Source: Hemicordylus capensis (taxonomy: Eukaryota > Chordata > Lepidosauria > Squamata > Cordylidae). Taken from it: a stretch of DNA of 64,000 nucleotides. The DNA is taken from positions 414,558,687-414,622,686 of the forward strand of contig NC_069658.1 of assembly GCF_027244095.1 (NCBI RefSeq). Direction: 5' to 3'. The notes below the pieces were generated by a model that was not told the origin of the DNA, ran no database searches, and saw only the letters and a list, made by a program, of their open reading frames with translations. The translations under genes were made by a program, and so were the position numbers. This document shows, in pieces, positions 48,354 through 60,715 of the stretch. Numbering within the stretch: position 1 is the first letter of the stretch; each line of letters opens with the position of its first letter.

Positions 48354-49405
48354 CTAGACCTCCAACACCTTTTGTAGGACCGTGCGTCCCAGAGCTGCCA
48401 GCGGTTGATGAAATGAGGGAATCTTGTAATGTTTCACGAAGGGTGACAAGGAAGACCATGCTGCTGCTTTACAGATGTCTTCCACCGGTACCCTAGCCAA
48501 GAAGGCCGCCGATGCCGAAGCACTCCTAGTTGAATGCGCCGTGATTCCAGAAGGTATGGGCAGATGTAGGGACTCATATGCCAACGCAATAGTGGTTCTT
48601 ATCCACCGTGCTAAAGCATCCTTAGAAGCCTTGAAACCTAACTTAGAAGGCAAGAAGCAAACAAAAAGGGAATCAGACTTCCTAAATGGTTTGGTCCGTT
48701 TAAGATAAATACGGAGTGCCCTACGTACATCCAGCGAATGCCAAAGATGTTCTTTTGGATGGAGAGGCTTTGGACAAAATGATGGTAACACGATTTCTTG
48801 TGCCCTATGGAATACAGAGTTCACCTTGGGAAGAAAGGTGGGGTCCAACTTCATTACGACAGCCTCTTTTTGAAACACACATAGCTCGTCACGAGCCGAT
48901 AGGGCGGCGAGCTCAGAAACCCTCCTGGCAGATGTTATCGCGACCAGAAAAAGAACCTTAAAGGTCATCAACCTTAGAGAGATCTTACGAAGCGGTTCGA
49001 AGGGATCCTTCGTGAGCGCCTGAAGAACCTTATCCAAGTCCCACGAAGGAAACCTGGGAACCGGAGGGGGATTAAGGTTAACTGCTCCTCTCAAGAATCT
49101 TCGAATGTCGGGATGGAGCGAATTTGAGTCTGTGCTGCCAAGGCTCAGAACTGATGATAGCGCAGAGATCTGACGTCGAAGAGTACCTGGGCGGAGACCT
49201 TTGGCAATTCCTGCCTGCAAAAAACTAAGCACAGACGACACCCCCGCCTGCGTCGGATCAAGACCCTCCTTACGTGACCAGGCACAGAAGGTGTTCCATG
49301 TCATCTGATAGATACGCTTAGTGGAGTGACGCCTCGCCGCCAAGATGGTTTGTTGGACTGGCTCAGGGTATCCCTTCTCTTCTAACGCCCGGCGCTCAAT
49401 CTCCA
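48354..49405 (-). mobile_element. DIRS tyrosine recombinase domain
   Basis: About 350 codons at the 3' end of a longer open frame (48354-50972). The upstream part of that frame merely overlaps the RT region. The domain has a SAM-like N-terminal part (TWNTFCAWSRKEGLDP) and catalytic-region motifs including TSARRVSEL and HSTRSASASAAF, as in DIRS and Ngaro recombinases. It overlaps the end of ORF2 slightly. Confidence 0.85.
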
Positions 49406-51523
49406 CGCGTGAAGGCGGAGCCAAACAGGATCCGGATGTAGCAGTGGCCCCTGATTGAGAAGATCTGGTCTGCTGGGCAGGGCCCATGGTTTCCGCACCG
49501 ACAGGGCCAATAGATCCGAAAACCACGGACATCTTGGCCAGAATGGGGCTATAAGAATGACCTCCACTCTCTCGGACATCAGCTTCCTGATGACTCTGCG
49601 TAGTATAGTCAGCGGGGGGAAGGCGTAAAGGAGTACACCGCGAGGCCATCTGGACGTCAGGGCGTCCACCTGTTCCGCCTGAGGGCAAAAGTGTCGAGAG
49701 AAGAACCGTGGAAGTTTGCTGTTTGAACGGGAAGCAAAGAGGTCCAAGACTGGGGGGCCCCACATCCTGGAGACCTGCTTGAACACCTCCTGGTGGAGCG
49801 ACCATTCCCCCGGATCCAGATACTGTCTGCTCAGCCAGTCTGCCAGGATATTCGACTGACCCGCCAGGTGTTCTGCTGCTATTGAGCGCAGGTGGAGTTC
49901 CGCCCAGCTGAACAGCGCATCCGACTCTAGCATCAGCGTTCGTGACCTCGTTCCTCCCTGATGATTCAAATGAGCTTTCGTGGTAATGTTGTCTGTGCGG
50001 ATTAGTACATCCTTGCCCTCGAGGTGAACTTGGAACTTCAACAGAGCCAAGCGGACGGCCCTCAGTTCCAGCCAATTTATATTGTGGCAGAGATCCTCCT
50101 GAGCCCATATTCCTTGGGCCTGCAGATCGAGGTAGTGGGCCCCCCAACCGAACATGCTGGCGTCCGTCGTGACTACAGATCTCTGCATTAGCTCCAAGGG
50201 AAGGCCCCGTAGCATGGCCGACGAGGTCCACCACCGAAGGGAATGCCGAACTCTTGAGGTCAGTTTGACCCAGATGTTCCGTCTGTCCATAATGTCCTCC
50301 TGGTGAGGCAGAAGAAGCCACTGCAGAGGCCTGGAATGCCATCTTGACCAGGGCACGCAGTCGAAACAAGCCACCATCATGCCCAGGAGCTGAGCCAGGC
50401 AAAGGAGTGGGGCCTTCTTCCTGTGCACCAGTGAAATGACCGTCGTCGCGATCTTTTGCCTCCTTTCTTTGGGTAGGCGAACGACAGCTGTCTTGGTGTC
50501 GAACAATACACCGAGATGAACGAGGACCTGAGTAGGACACAGATGACTCTTGGTGGCATTGATGAGAAACCCGTGATTCTGAAGGATACTGACTGCACGA
50601 CAGACACTCGCCTCGGCCTCCTCCTCCGAAATTGCCCGCAGTAAAACATCGTCTAAATAAGGATAGGCATGGATGCCCTGTAACCTGGCATGGGCGATGA
50701 CCGCCACCATCAATTTGGTAAATACCCTCGGCGCCGTGGAAAGGCCGAAGGGTAGGGCCTTGTACTGATAGGAGCGGCCGTTGTATGAAAACCGGAGGAA
50801 GCGTCGATAATCCGGATGAATTGGTACGTGAAGATATGCCTCTGACAAATCTAACGAGGCCAACCAGTCCCCTGGCAGAACCGCTGCCTTGATGGATCGG
50901 AGGGACTCCATCCTGAAATGCCTTTTCCTCACGTACCGATTCAGCCGCTTCAAATTTAAGATCGCCCTCCAAGAATCATCCTTTTTTGGGACCAGGAAAA
51001 GGAGGGAGAAAACCCCTTTGAAGGTCTGCTGTGCAGGAACCGGTTCCACGGCCCAAATGTCCAATAGATGTTGGATGGCATCCTGCATCAACTTTCTCTT
51101 CATGGGGTTTTTGGAAAGGGGCGTGATGTAGAAAAAGTCTGGGGGCGCAGACATGAAGTCTATGCGGTACCCCTGAGAAACGGTGTGAAGGACCCAGGAG
51201 TCCGTGGTCGTGTCCCCCCAAACTGTGGCAAAGGCACTCAATCTGCCTCCTACCTGACAGTAGTCATTGTTTACGGGCGCAACGATCCTGTCCAGCGGCA
51301 AAGGAAGCTCCACGTTTGTTTGATCCCCTGGATCTTGGGTTCCAGGACTGGCGCCAGGTGGACCTATACTGGTTCCCTCTGAAATCTCTGTCTCTGAAAT
51401 TGTCTCGAAAGCCAGCAGATCCTGATCTTCCGAAGGACCTAAAGGGACGAAAGGAATGTTGAAAATTTGTCCCCCCTCGAAAGGGCCTCCCCCGTCCCAT
51501 AGGCATGGCTTTCTTTTTATCAC
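49382..51523 (-). mobile_element. DIRS ORF2, reverse transcriptase and RNase H
   Basis: Open frame of 713 codons. RT motifs are VPKKDDSWRAILNLKRLN, SLDLSEAYLHVPI, LPFGLSTAPRVFTKL and the catalytic YLDD. An RNase H-like region follows (TTDASMFGWGAH, then WLELRAVRLAL, then IRTDN). This arrangement is diagnostic of DIRS-type elements when joined to a recombinase frame. Confidence 0.85.
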
Positions 51524-53507
51524 GTGTCTCTACCAACACTGGTTCCAAGGCCTCCCCAAACAACTTCACACCACGAAAAGGGGTGGCCGCCAAAGCTGCC
51601 TTTGATTTAGAGTCGACATTCCAGTGTCGCAACCAGAGACCTCTACGAACCGCTACATTGGCCGCCATAGCTCTGGAAGCATGTTGCAAGCAATCCAGGC
51701 TAGAGTCCGCCATTAGGGCAGAAGCCCTTGCAATTTTATTCAGGCCCTGACGCAGTTTTGTGAGTTCTGGAGGTACCAGTTTTGCCAACTCCTTTGTCCA
51801 GAGAATTGTCGCCCTTGCAAATATGGAGTTAGTGGAGGCTGCCCGGATGATGGTCGCCGAGGCTTCGTGTGCTTTTTTCAGGAGATGATCCGTCTTCTTC
51901 TCCTCTGGTGACTTGAGGAATTCCTCACCTTCTTTATTGACCAATGCTCCAGTCACCAATTGCGCAACCGGAGCATCAACCACTGGAACGGCTATGAGGG
52001 ACATAATATCAGAAGGAAGAGTATACAATTTTTTAGGAAAACTTAAGGAAGGTTTAGATGCCATAGGGATCCCCCATTCTGCCAACATTACTTCCCTGAA
52101 CAGGAATGGGAAGGGGACTGTGGCCGGGGAGGTGGAAGTGGATGGGAAGACTTCCTGATCTAGCCCGGGTACCGGCTGAGGGCTGGAGTCATTAGAAACA
52201 TCTTTAATTGCCCTTTTAGCCTTAGCCAAAAGAATCTCAAACTCGTTAAGGGAAAACAACCGTGCTGAGGAGGGAGTTTCTGATGGAGTCTGTTCATCAG
52301 ACAACTCACCCTCCTCCTTTTCCGATTCGTCAGAACTCGAACTCGGACCCCGAGGTCGACTGGCAGGAGCGCCTGACGTGGAAATGGGAAACCCTTGATC
52401 CCCTTGTGGCCCCTCTATCAAAGGGGCTGCAACATTAGATCGTGTACTTGTTCTTTTCATAACAGGAGAGTCCTCCCCCCCAGAGGAATAAACTTGAGAA
52501 ATTCTCCCATGGCGTCGCTTTCTGGCATTTCTAGCCAGCCATACCCTTTCTCCCACAGGGATGGACTGCCTGACCGGACTGGAGTCCAGTGAGGAGGAAA
52601 AAGATGGGCGTCTGCCCCTGCGTGGTTGGGACCGTTGTATATTGGCGCCCACCATATTATTTTGTCCCTCCGTCTGAGCAGCACTGCAAGCCACAGGATT
52701 TGTTGAGCCATCCGGGACATCAGACCTGATCAGAGGCACTGAGGCATTAAGACTGCCTTGCTGGTTCAAGAGAGGAGACACCACCGCGAGGCAATTCTTT
52801 TGAACAAAGGCAGTAAGCCAAGCAATTTCTTTTGCTGATAGCAACTCCCCGCTAGGGCCCACAGCACCCGTCAGCGGTTCTCCCGCCAAAACACTCACCG
52901 CCGACAACGGAGGCTGGAGCGGTTCCGATCGGGCCGACAAGGTGGAGGAGATCACGCCCGGCTCCCCCGTCGCCTGTACAACGGGCAGCAATGCCCCAGC
53001 AAAAGCCCCAGCAACCGATCCGATCGAGCTCTGAGAAGCCGCGGACGGATTTAAGTGCTCTAAAATGGCGGGCGCTATTTGAGCGGGAAGAGCCGTTGCC
53101 TCCTTTCCCGGCTGTCGCTCTCTCACCGCCTTCATTTGGAGCCTTTCACTCACGGGCGCCTTAGATAAGAGAGAAGCCTTAGCTTTCTTCTTCTTTTTAG
53201 GCTTTGTGCTCTCCGCCCCCAAGTGCTTTGATTTTTTGAGTGCTTTAGAATGGCCCGTGCCCGTAAGCACTTTCTTCTTGGTAAGCACCTTCACAATAGT
53301 AGGAGCACTTTCAGCCAGAATTATGCCCGCATCGGCCGTTTTTGCACTTTCCCCAGCCCCCGAAGGGGCTATTGGGGACTTTTGAATTGGGGCATCAGAG
53401 AGGGGTCCTTCAGAGAGGGAACCCCGCAACATGTCGCCAGTATGTGCGACTTCCATGGCTCTGACTGCAAACGGTGGTGGAGGAGAAACTGACAGAAGAA
53501 CGAACAA
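51264..53507 (-). mobile_element. DIRS ORF1, gag-like frame
   Basis: Open frame of 747 codons at the 5' side of the DIRS element. It has low-complexity K-, S- and E-rich stretches, a basic arginine-rich region and a C-terminus rich in R, G and F, typical of DIRS ORF1 products. No enzymatic motif was recognised. It overlaps ORF2 by about 260 bases. A related relic in a RAB5B intron shares the LLAKAKRAI block. Confidence 0.75.
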
Positions 53508-53699
53508 CGAGGGAACACTTGGAGGGGAAAAGGGTGAAATTGACTAGGCAACTACAAAACGGAAAAAACACACACAATAACAGAGAAAGAGAACCGACAA
53601 AACCACCGACCGTATTTGTCGCCAACAACTCCTTTCCCCCCCTTGCACACAGCAGAATGGAGAGAAGGAAAAAGTAGTACTGTCACAGAGCGAAGACAG

Positions 53700-53822
53700 G
53701 ACCAGAACTGGGTAAGCTAGGGCTCGGCAGGGGAAGTAACGATCGTGCTCAAATCCTATTGGCCCTGTCTCAGAGCATGCAGTGACTGACAACCCATCGT
53801 GTGAAGGATGCCCTCCCCATAC
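53700..53822 (-). repeat. DIRS right inverted terminal repeat
   Basis: Partner of 47886-48008. It lies at the 5' side of the coding strand, upstream of ORF1, and so probably carries the element's promoter. That role is inferred from the family. Confidence 0.9.
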
Positions 53823-54885
53823 GTGGAAAAGAAGAGGACAACCAGCAGCAAGATTACAACAGCAATGAATGCACCCCTGAGACACCTTAAAGGCCAAGTT
53901 GAAGACAGATCATCCTGGAGAGAATCTATGTGGTCGTTAAGAGACACTGACTTGATGGAACTTAAAAGGGCAGTCACTTGGGTGTGTTGGCTGAATAGGT
54001 TATTGGATTAACCATGATAACTAGAGAAATCCAGCTTTCCTGTGAATTTCTCAGACAAATTATGGTGTTGCTTTGTCCCTAAGGAACCATTCGCTCCATT
54101 CTACAGCTGGATAAGCTTCATGCTCCAAAACAAAATCAACCATCACCAAACACAAAGGAAAGACTGGTCATTCCTATACTAGTTATCTGGAGCCTCTTTT
54201 CTCCAGTTGTCTGGGACACTGCATCTAGCAATCCATTATCTTTCCCCTTCCCAGCTGATATGAAGCTTCAATCATCTTTGCCACTGTCTCAGAACAGCAA
54301 CTTCAACAAGCTCAACTGTGTTGAAGTAGAAACCTATGCATATAGCAACTAAGGAAGAAGATTGCCAAGGACCTCTAAGCCGACAGCTGTGCCAGTGAGA
54401 TAAAGAAAACAGAGTGCTAGTAAAGAAGGAAGATTGGAGTTCAACCCCCTTTTACCATAACATTCAGTGGACTGCCTTGAGCAAGTCACAATATGTCAGC
54501 CTAACCTACCTCTCATAATAATGAGTTTAAGCTACAAGAACACAGAAAAACCTTCTGAATCAGATCAAGGGACCATTTAAGTCCTGTACCTTCTCTCTAA
54601 CAGTGACCAGCTAGATGCCTCTGGAAAGCCCACAAGAAGAGGATAAAGCAACAGCACTCCCTTGCTTGTCTCCAGAGAAATGTTATACACATTGAGCTCT
54701 TTGAAGGAAGGTTAGGTTGCAAACAGTAATGGTACACCAACAACTGGAGCAGTTACACTAACACTTAATGATCAATCCTCCTCTTCTGCAACAGCAGAAA
54801 ATACCATTGTTCCCAACAACTAATCTCTTATGAACTAGATGAGGACACCAAAGACACCACCAGTAGCCTTATATACCACTGCTAT

Positions 54886-55095
54886 AAGGTAAAGTGTGCC
54901 GTCAAGTCAATTTCGACTCCTGGCACCCACAAAGCCCTGTGGTTTTCTTTTGGTAGAATACAAGAGGGATTTACCACTGCCTCCTCCCGTGCAGTATGAG
55001 ATGCCTTTCAGCATCTTCCTATATCGCTGATGCCCAATAGAATACCAGCGGAGATTCGAACTGGCAACCTTCTGCTTTTTAGTCAAGCATTTCCC
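54886..55095 (-). mobile_element. Family B SINE
   Basis: Reversed copy with GGTAAAGTGTGCCGTCAAGT, CTTCCTATATCGCTGATGCC and B-box GAGATTCGAACTGGCAACC. It lies between the BovB fragment and the L2-like LINE. Confidence 0.85.
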
Positions 55096-55327
55096 CACAG
55101 TGTCACTGTTATAGGCCAACTTTATTCACTATCACTTCAGATCAAATTCCAGGAGGAGAAAGAAAAATTGGCTATCACACCAGAAACCTGTTTCACTGAA
55201 AGTTATCCCAACATAATAAGGCTTAAACTTATAAAGACATATTATAATGGGATAACTTGTCAGCAAACTATTCAAGGTGCTATACTACTTGGAATTAGGG
55301 AAGCAATGGCTGCTTCTATCTAGCAGG

Positions 55328-57230
55328 GAGATTGTTGGAGGTGGCCTAGTTAATATCATAAATACATCGCTGAGGGAAGGTAGGGTGCCTCCTTGTCTGA
55401 AGGAGGCAATGGTTAGACCACTCTTAAAGAAGCCTTTTCTGGACCCCTTAGCGATGGATAGTTACAGGCCAATCTCCCTTGGTTGGGCAAAGTGATTGAG
55501 AGGGTGGTGGCCGACCAGTTCCAGGCAGTCTTGGAGGAAACTGATTATCTAGACCCATTTCAAACTGGTTTTAGAGCAGGCTATGGGTTTGAGACAACCT
55601 TGGTCGGCCTGATGGATGACCTTTACCAGGTAATCGACAGAGGGAGTTTGACTCTGCTGGTTCTTCTGGATTTCTCGGTGGTGTTCAATACTATCGACCG
55701 TGGTATCCTTCTGGATCACCTGGGGGAGTTGGGGATAGCGGGCACTGCTTTGCAGTGGTTTCGCTCCTACCCCTCAGGTAGATTCCAGATGGTGGAGCTT
55801 GGTGACAGTTACTCCTCAAAATGGGAGCTGTTATATGGAGCCATCCAGGGCTCCATTCTGCCACCAATGCTTTTCAATCTCTACATGAAACCGCTGGGTG
55901 AGGTCATCAGGAGATTTGGTACAGGATGTTATCAGTATGCTGATGATACCCAAATCCACTTCTCCTTTTCATCTTCAGGAAATGGCACTCATTCTCTAAA
56001 TGCCTACCTACAGGCAGTAATGGGCTGGATGAGGAATAACAAATTGAAGCTGAATCCAAACAAGACAGAGGTGCTCATTGTGGGGGCTCAGATTCTGGGG
56101 GGTGAGTTAGATATTCCTGTGCTGGATGGGGTTACACTCCCCCGGAAGGAGCAGGTGTGCAGCTTGGAAGTACTCATGGACCCAGGCTTTACCCTGGTAT
56201 CTCAAGTGGAGGCCATGGCCAGAAGTGCTTTCTGTCAGCTCCAGCTGATTTGAAAGTTGCGCCCATTCCTTGAAGAGGATGACCTAAAAACAGTGGTGCA
56301 TCAGCTGGTAACCTCCCGGCTTGACTATTGCAATGTGCTCTACGTGGGGTTGCCTTTGTACGCAGTTCGGAAACTTCAGTTAGTTCAGAATGTGGCAGCC
56401 AGATTGGTCTCTGGGGCAACCTGGAGAGACCACATTATGCCTGTTTTGAAACAGTTACACTGGCTGCCAATATGTTTCCGGGCAAAATACAAAGTACTGG
56501 TCATTATCTTTAAATCCCTGAACGGCTTAGAGTTATCATATTTATTTATTTTGATTTCTATACCACTCTTCCAAAAATAGCTCATGGCAGTTTACTGAGA
56601 AACAATAAATAAGATGGATTCCTGTCCCCAAAGGGCTCACAATCTAAAAAGAAACATAAGACAGACACCAGCAATAGTCACTGGAGGTACTGTGCTGGGG
56701 GTGGATAGGGCCAGTTACTCTCCCCCTGCTAAATAAAGAGAATCACCACGTTAAAAGGTGCCTCTTTGCCAAGTTATAGAGCGCCTTCTTCTGCATGATC
56801 CCCACCGCACATTAAGGTCATCTGAGGAGGTCCGTCTCCAGTTACCACCGGTTTGTCTGGTGGTGACTCAGACGCGGGCCTTCTCTGGAGCTGCTCCTGG
56901 GCTGTGGAATGCACTCCCGGCAGAAATCCTCAATTTGAATTCTTTACTGGCCTTCAGGAGAGCCCTTAAAACCTATCTGTTTGGCCTGGCCTTTCAGGGT
57001 TTTTAAATAGTTGTAATTGGTTTTAATGTAATCTGGTTTTCAGGGTTTTTTAATTGTTGTGATTGTTTAATTGCTGTTTTATGATGTTTTGTTAATTGTT
57101 GTTTTATACTGTTTTATAATTTTTGTTTTACTTGTTAACCGATTTTAATGATTTTGTTTTAATTGTAAACTGCCCTGAGCCATTTTGGAAGGGCGGTATA
57201 AAAATTGATTGAATGAATGAATGAATAAGA
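55328..57230 (+). mobile_element. L2-like LINE, 5'-truncated, with RT domain and 3' tail
   Basis: Translation gives a LINE reverse transcriptase: VPPCLKEAMVRPLLKK, DSYRPISL, DPFQTGFRAGYGFETTL, LVLLDFSVVFNTIDRGILLD and the catalytic QYADDTQ. The post-RT region follows (LVTSRLDYCNVLYVGLPL, LHWLP) and the end is GLWNALPAEILNLNSL. The endonuclease half is missing. Frame changes occur near 55490, and a stop at 56251-56253 separates frames 55483-56253 and 56257-56580. A different element is inserted at 56537-56771. The 3' end has T-rich sequence, the CCCTGAGCCATTTTGGAAGG tail and (TGAA)n repeats to 57230. Confidence 0.85.
56537..56771 (-). mobile_element. Short retroposon with L2-type tail nested in the LINE
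   Basis: Interrupts the LINE just after FKSLNGLE coding. It is the same repeat as 36755-37030 and 63027-63365 (shared core GGGCTCACAATCTAAAAAG). AGTTAT flanks both sides (56531-56536, 56772-56777); part of this may be internal sequence. Its minus-strand 3' end carries the L2-like tail, so it was probably mobilised by L2-type machinery. Confidence 0.75.
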
Positions 57231-59318
57231 AGCTGGTTGGAATTGGAAGCTGGTTTTACCCTTTTCTCATTAAGAAAGAGGTTATATAGTTCTTATAATG
57301 GAAGGTGAATCCCATTTAGGGCCAATTCACACTATCTACCAGGAACTCAAGACAAATCCTGTTTTCTAAGTAAATTGCTTTAAGAACTTCAGGACCTCTC
57401 CTTTTTCTGCCAGAGCCTTAGGAGTATAAAATAGCAGCTTAGTGAGGCAGAGCCAGTTGCAAAATGACAGGTTGCATAAACATTTACACTGACAGAATAA
57501 GGAATTTTAATATCAAAATTAAATTCCATAAATTCCAGAATTTTGCTGTAGGATAGGAGGGGAGCAAGAAGCACTGCTTTGTGATGGAAGAAATGGAAAT
57601 AAGTAAATAAAAGCAACCTCAAGTGCCCAAATAAAGAGAGATTAAAAATGGCACAGCCATGCCCTCATTCAGCAAGTCGATCCGATTTGGAATACTGGCT
57701 GCAAGGGAAGGGGCAAGCCACAAAGCCTGGAGCACTACTTCAGATAAGGTCAGAAGCTAGCAGTAGCTTCCAAGTTACTTAATGCCCATGCCCAAGCTAG
57801 GATGCAAAAGCCACTTCAAAACAGTGGTTTCACATCCTGGCTTGTAAGCCAGAGTTCCCAGCTTTGCACAAGCCAGAACTGAAGTGTCCTAGCTCCACAA
57901 CAGAACCAAGGAGGTAAAAGAAAGGGGAGCATGTAAGCTCGACTTGTGTTCCCAACCAAATCAACCATGGTTTGTTCCGTTGTGTGAACCAGCTTATAAA
58001 CTAGTTCACAAGTATTAGTGGGTTTTTAAATCAACCCCCATAAGAAAATTCTGCAAGCTAGTGGAAGACTGATGTGAATATAGGTGTCTGACCAATATTT
58101 GATGTACTACTATTGAACTGGCAACTTAAATTGCCAACAGCATACCCAGTAGTTTTGGAGACACTCTAGGCAGGTTCAATTCCACTGAATGAAGTGGGAA
58201 CAATTAGGTGCTAACATGATTAGGACACAGTAATGCAAAGGAAATTCAATCAAGAGGCCTGTTTAGACATAGCTCAGCATCTCTTCTTTCTTAGCTGTCA
58301 TTCATTTAACCAAACCCGTTCACCAATACTTTGCTACTGACTCTAGAAATAATCCAGTAAAGAGATTCTAGATAGGTAGATGTTGGCCATTGTACCCTTT
58401 GCATACTTTATATTTAGTATGAAAATCAATTTCTCAATACCCAACATCTGCTCCTATTAACAAACTGATAGTGTCATGTCTCTAGCAATAAAGCTCAGGA
58501 AATAAAAGAACAAGCAGAGGAATGCAACTAAATTATTCTTCACAAGATTTATTCAAGTCAGACTACAATCCTATTCTTACTTAGGAGCAGACCCTACTAA
58601 ACACAAAAGGACTTCCATGTAGAAACATGAACAGGACTGTGCTGTCAAACTAAACTTTGTCTTACAACTAGCACTATATTATCTGACTTCTTATTGCTAG
58701 AATAAGATCAAGGAACCAACAGAGACAAGCTTCATACTCTCTTCGTGTTCCACACTGGCTTCTAACAAGCCCAATAACTACAGAATAGATATCTTTAGAA
58801 GGTTCCTTCAGTTGTGCACAGAAAGGAAGAAAATCAGCTATTGATAGGGGTCAATAACTGAAGAGATTTCAAGAGCACCATTGCAGAGAAGAAATCAAAA
58901 GCCTGACTGCTAAATACTGTCCCTGTAGCCATTTTGAGTTCAGAAGGGCTCACCAGCTTTTAGCTTTTTGAAAGGCCTACTGCAGTAAGTAAATGCACTT
59001 TGATCTGAAAGCAGACCAAAACTTGTATGTTAGTACTTCATGATGCTGCAACCTATGTTGATTTACTTACTAACATGGCTGGCTCCAGCATACATGCTGC
59101 TTTATTTGCCCCCACCCTCAGATCTGTCCATGAGTTCAGGAATGTTACTGCAACAGAACTGAATGCTGCCCAGAAGAGAAGATTCTCCACTCATCAATTT
59201 CAGTAACGTCTATGGATCTACATCAGTCTTTACATAATATAATTTACTAGCCTAGCCCTACCAGTGTGGCAGAACCTGCCAACTACTTGTTCCCCCCACC
59301 CTCATTACTACATGCCCT
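57231..59318. other. Non-coding, little recognised
   Basis: Only a diverged AAGTCCCATTGAAC-type repeat near 58563-58640 was noticed. Confidence 0.4.
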
Positions 59319-59523
59319 GGAGAGCCAGCGTGGTGTAGTGGTTAGAGTGCTGGACTAGGACCAGGGAGACCTGAGTTCAAATCTCCATTCAGCCATAATA
59401 CTAGCTGGGTGACTCTGGGCCAGTCACCTCTCTCAGCCTAGCCTACTTCACAGGGTTGTTGTGAAAGAGAAACTCAAGTATGTAGTACACCTGGGCTCCT
59501 TGGAGGAAGAGCGGGATATAAAT

Positions 59524-59560
<37 letters not shown>

Positions 59561-59561
59561 G
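59319..59561 (+). mobile_element. tRNA-derived SINE, family A
   Basis: Second good copy: GGAGAGCCAGCGTGGTGTAG, B-box GAGTTCAAATCTCC, body with CACAGGGTTGTTGTGAAAGA, and a tail of (TAA)n at 59525-59560. Squamate Sauria-type SINEs have this build, but the family name was not confirmed. Confidence 0.85.
59525..59560. repeat. (TAA)n microsatellite
   Basis: Twelve TAA units forming the tail of the family A SINE. Confidence 0.9.
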
Positions 59562-60715
59562 AGGCTAATTGCCAAGTTGATCTGTACTGCTAGTTATCAT
59601 GCTGTTCTATACTCAAGAATAAATTTGGTTCCTATAGCCAAATCCCTATAAGGTTTTATTATGTACCTATAGCCTCTATGAACATTTTTAAAAAAGGAAT
59701 ATAGACACATTTTTAAAAACACTTTGTAAGATACTGTAATATATGTGACAACAGTTCCTTCAGCTTCTTAGATCAGTTGCTTTAGATCTGCTGTTTTGCT
59801 AAAGCACACACCCGTAGTCACTTTCGTTGGTTGCTGCTAAATCTTTGGGTAGCAGAACAAAGTTGCTCCATATATTACCACACTGGTGTTTCCTATAGCA
59901 ATCAATGTGTAGGTCTGCCCTGAGAACATTCAAATAAGACTTGTATACACCCTGTTAAGTTGCCCCTATTTGAGGTGATTTTACCCCAATGAAACATGAA
60001 ACACATAGGAGCCTGCTTCCCATTAAGTCACTAGTTAAGGCAATATCTTTAGAAATATGCGAAGCCAAATTGCACATCTCCTACCTACATAGGAAGCAGT
60101 GTCGACCCAATTCAGAAGAATAGTTCTGCAATCCACTAATTTCAGCAGCAGTTCATATATTCTGCTCCAGCTTCTCTATGATACATCCAAAGTCTCCTAC
60201 AACCACAAAGCTTGCCTTCCTTTCAGATCCACCTATGATTACCTTTTAAGAAGATGCTCTCTTGCGCCAGTCACAGACTCTTATCAACTGCACATTGCTC
60301 AGCAGGCACTCTTACCAACTAGTCTCTAGAAACAAGGGAACTCTTGCACACCGACTACCCCAATCCCTAGCTGCTGTAAAGCCAACACAATGCAGAGTCT
60401 AACTGGAGGTTAACTGTAGACAGCAGGGAGGCAGTCAAGTGATACCGTCCAAGTGGTGCTGATCAATCCAATGTAGTGAGTTACCCAGCAAGAATTTTCA
60501 TTTATTTGTGTGCCTCTATTTATTAAGAGTACCAATCTAATTTGCTCGAACTCTCCCATGAGTCCTCATCATTACTAAGATGCTATTCCTCTGGCCCAGA
60601 GGTTCAAGAATCTTTACTGCTAGCTAAATGAATTAATCATTAAAAATTTTGTGTAATGAGAAGTGTTACAGAAATACAAAGTACCAAGACCTCAAATATA
60701 GACAGCACAACCTAC

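Larger units (their letters stand above)
47843..53830 (-). mobile_element. DIRS-like tyrosine-recombinase retroelement, whole-looking
   Basis: About 5.99 kb element of the DIRS order, coding strand minus. Parts in order: right inverted terminus, gag-like ORF1, RT/RNase H ORF2, overlapping tyrosine recombinase frame, internal complementary region, left inverted terminus. RT carries YLDD and the recombinase carries HSTRS. There is no integrase or LTR pair, which separates it from Gypsy and Copia elements. All three frames are long and open and no obvious break was noticed, so it looks whole. The inverted termini differ at 1 of 123 positions, which suggests a young copy. It sits inside a BovB LINE. 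Confidence 0.9.
47330..54005 (+). mobile_element. BovB (RTE-clade) LINE 3' fragment, split by the DIRS insertion
   Basis: Plus-strand translation of 47343-47842 gives the C-terminal part of a BovB polyprotein: LLGSTINSDG, EIRRRLALGR, MVFPVTLYGCKSWTLKK and DAFELWCW, with frame disruptions. The match resumes at 53834 just after the DIRS element (RTTSSKITTAMNAPLRHL..., then WRESMWSLRDTD) and fades by about 54005. Only the 3' portion of the LINE is present. Confidence 0.8.

Noticed and set aside
49405-50972. Upstream part of the 872-codon frame ending in the recombinase
   Set aside because: It overlaps the RT frame and shows no domain; only the last 350 codons look like the recombinase.
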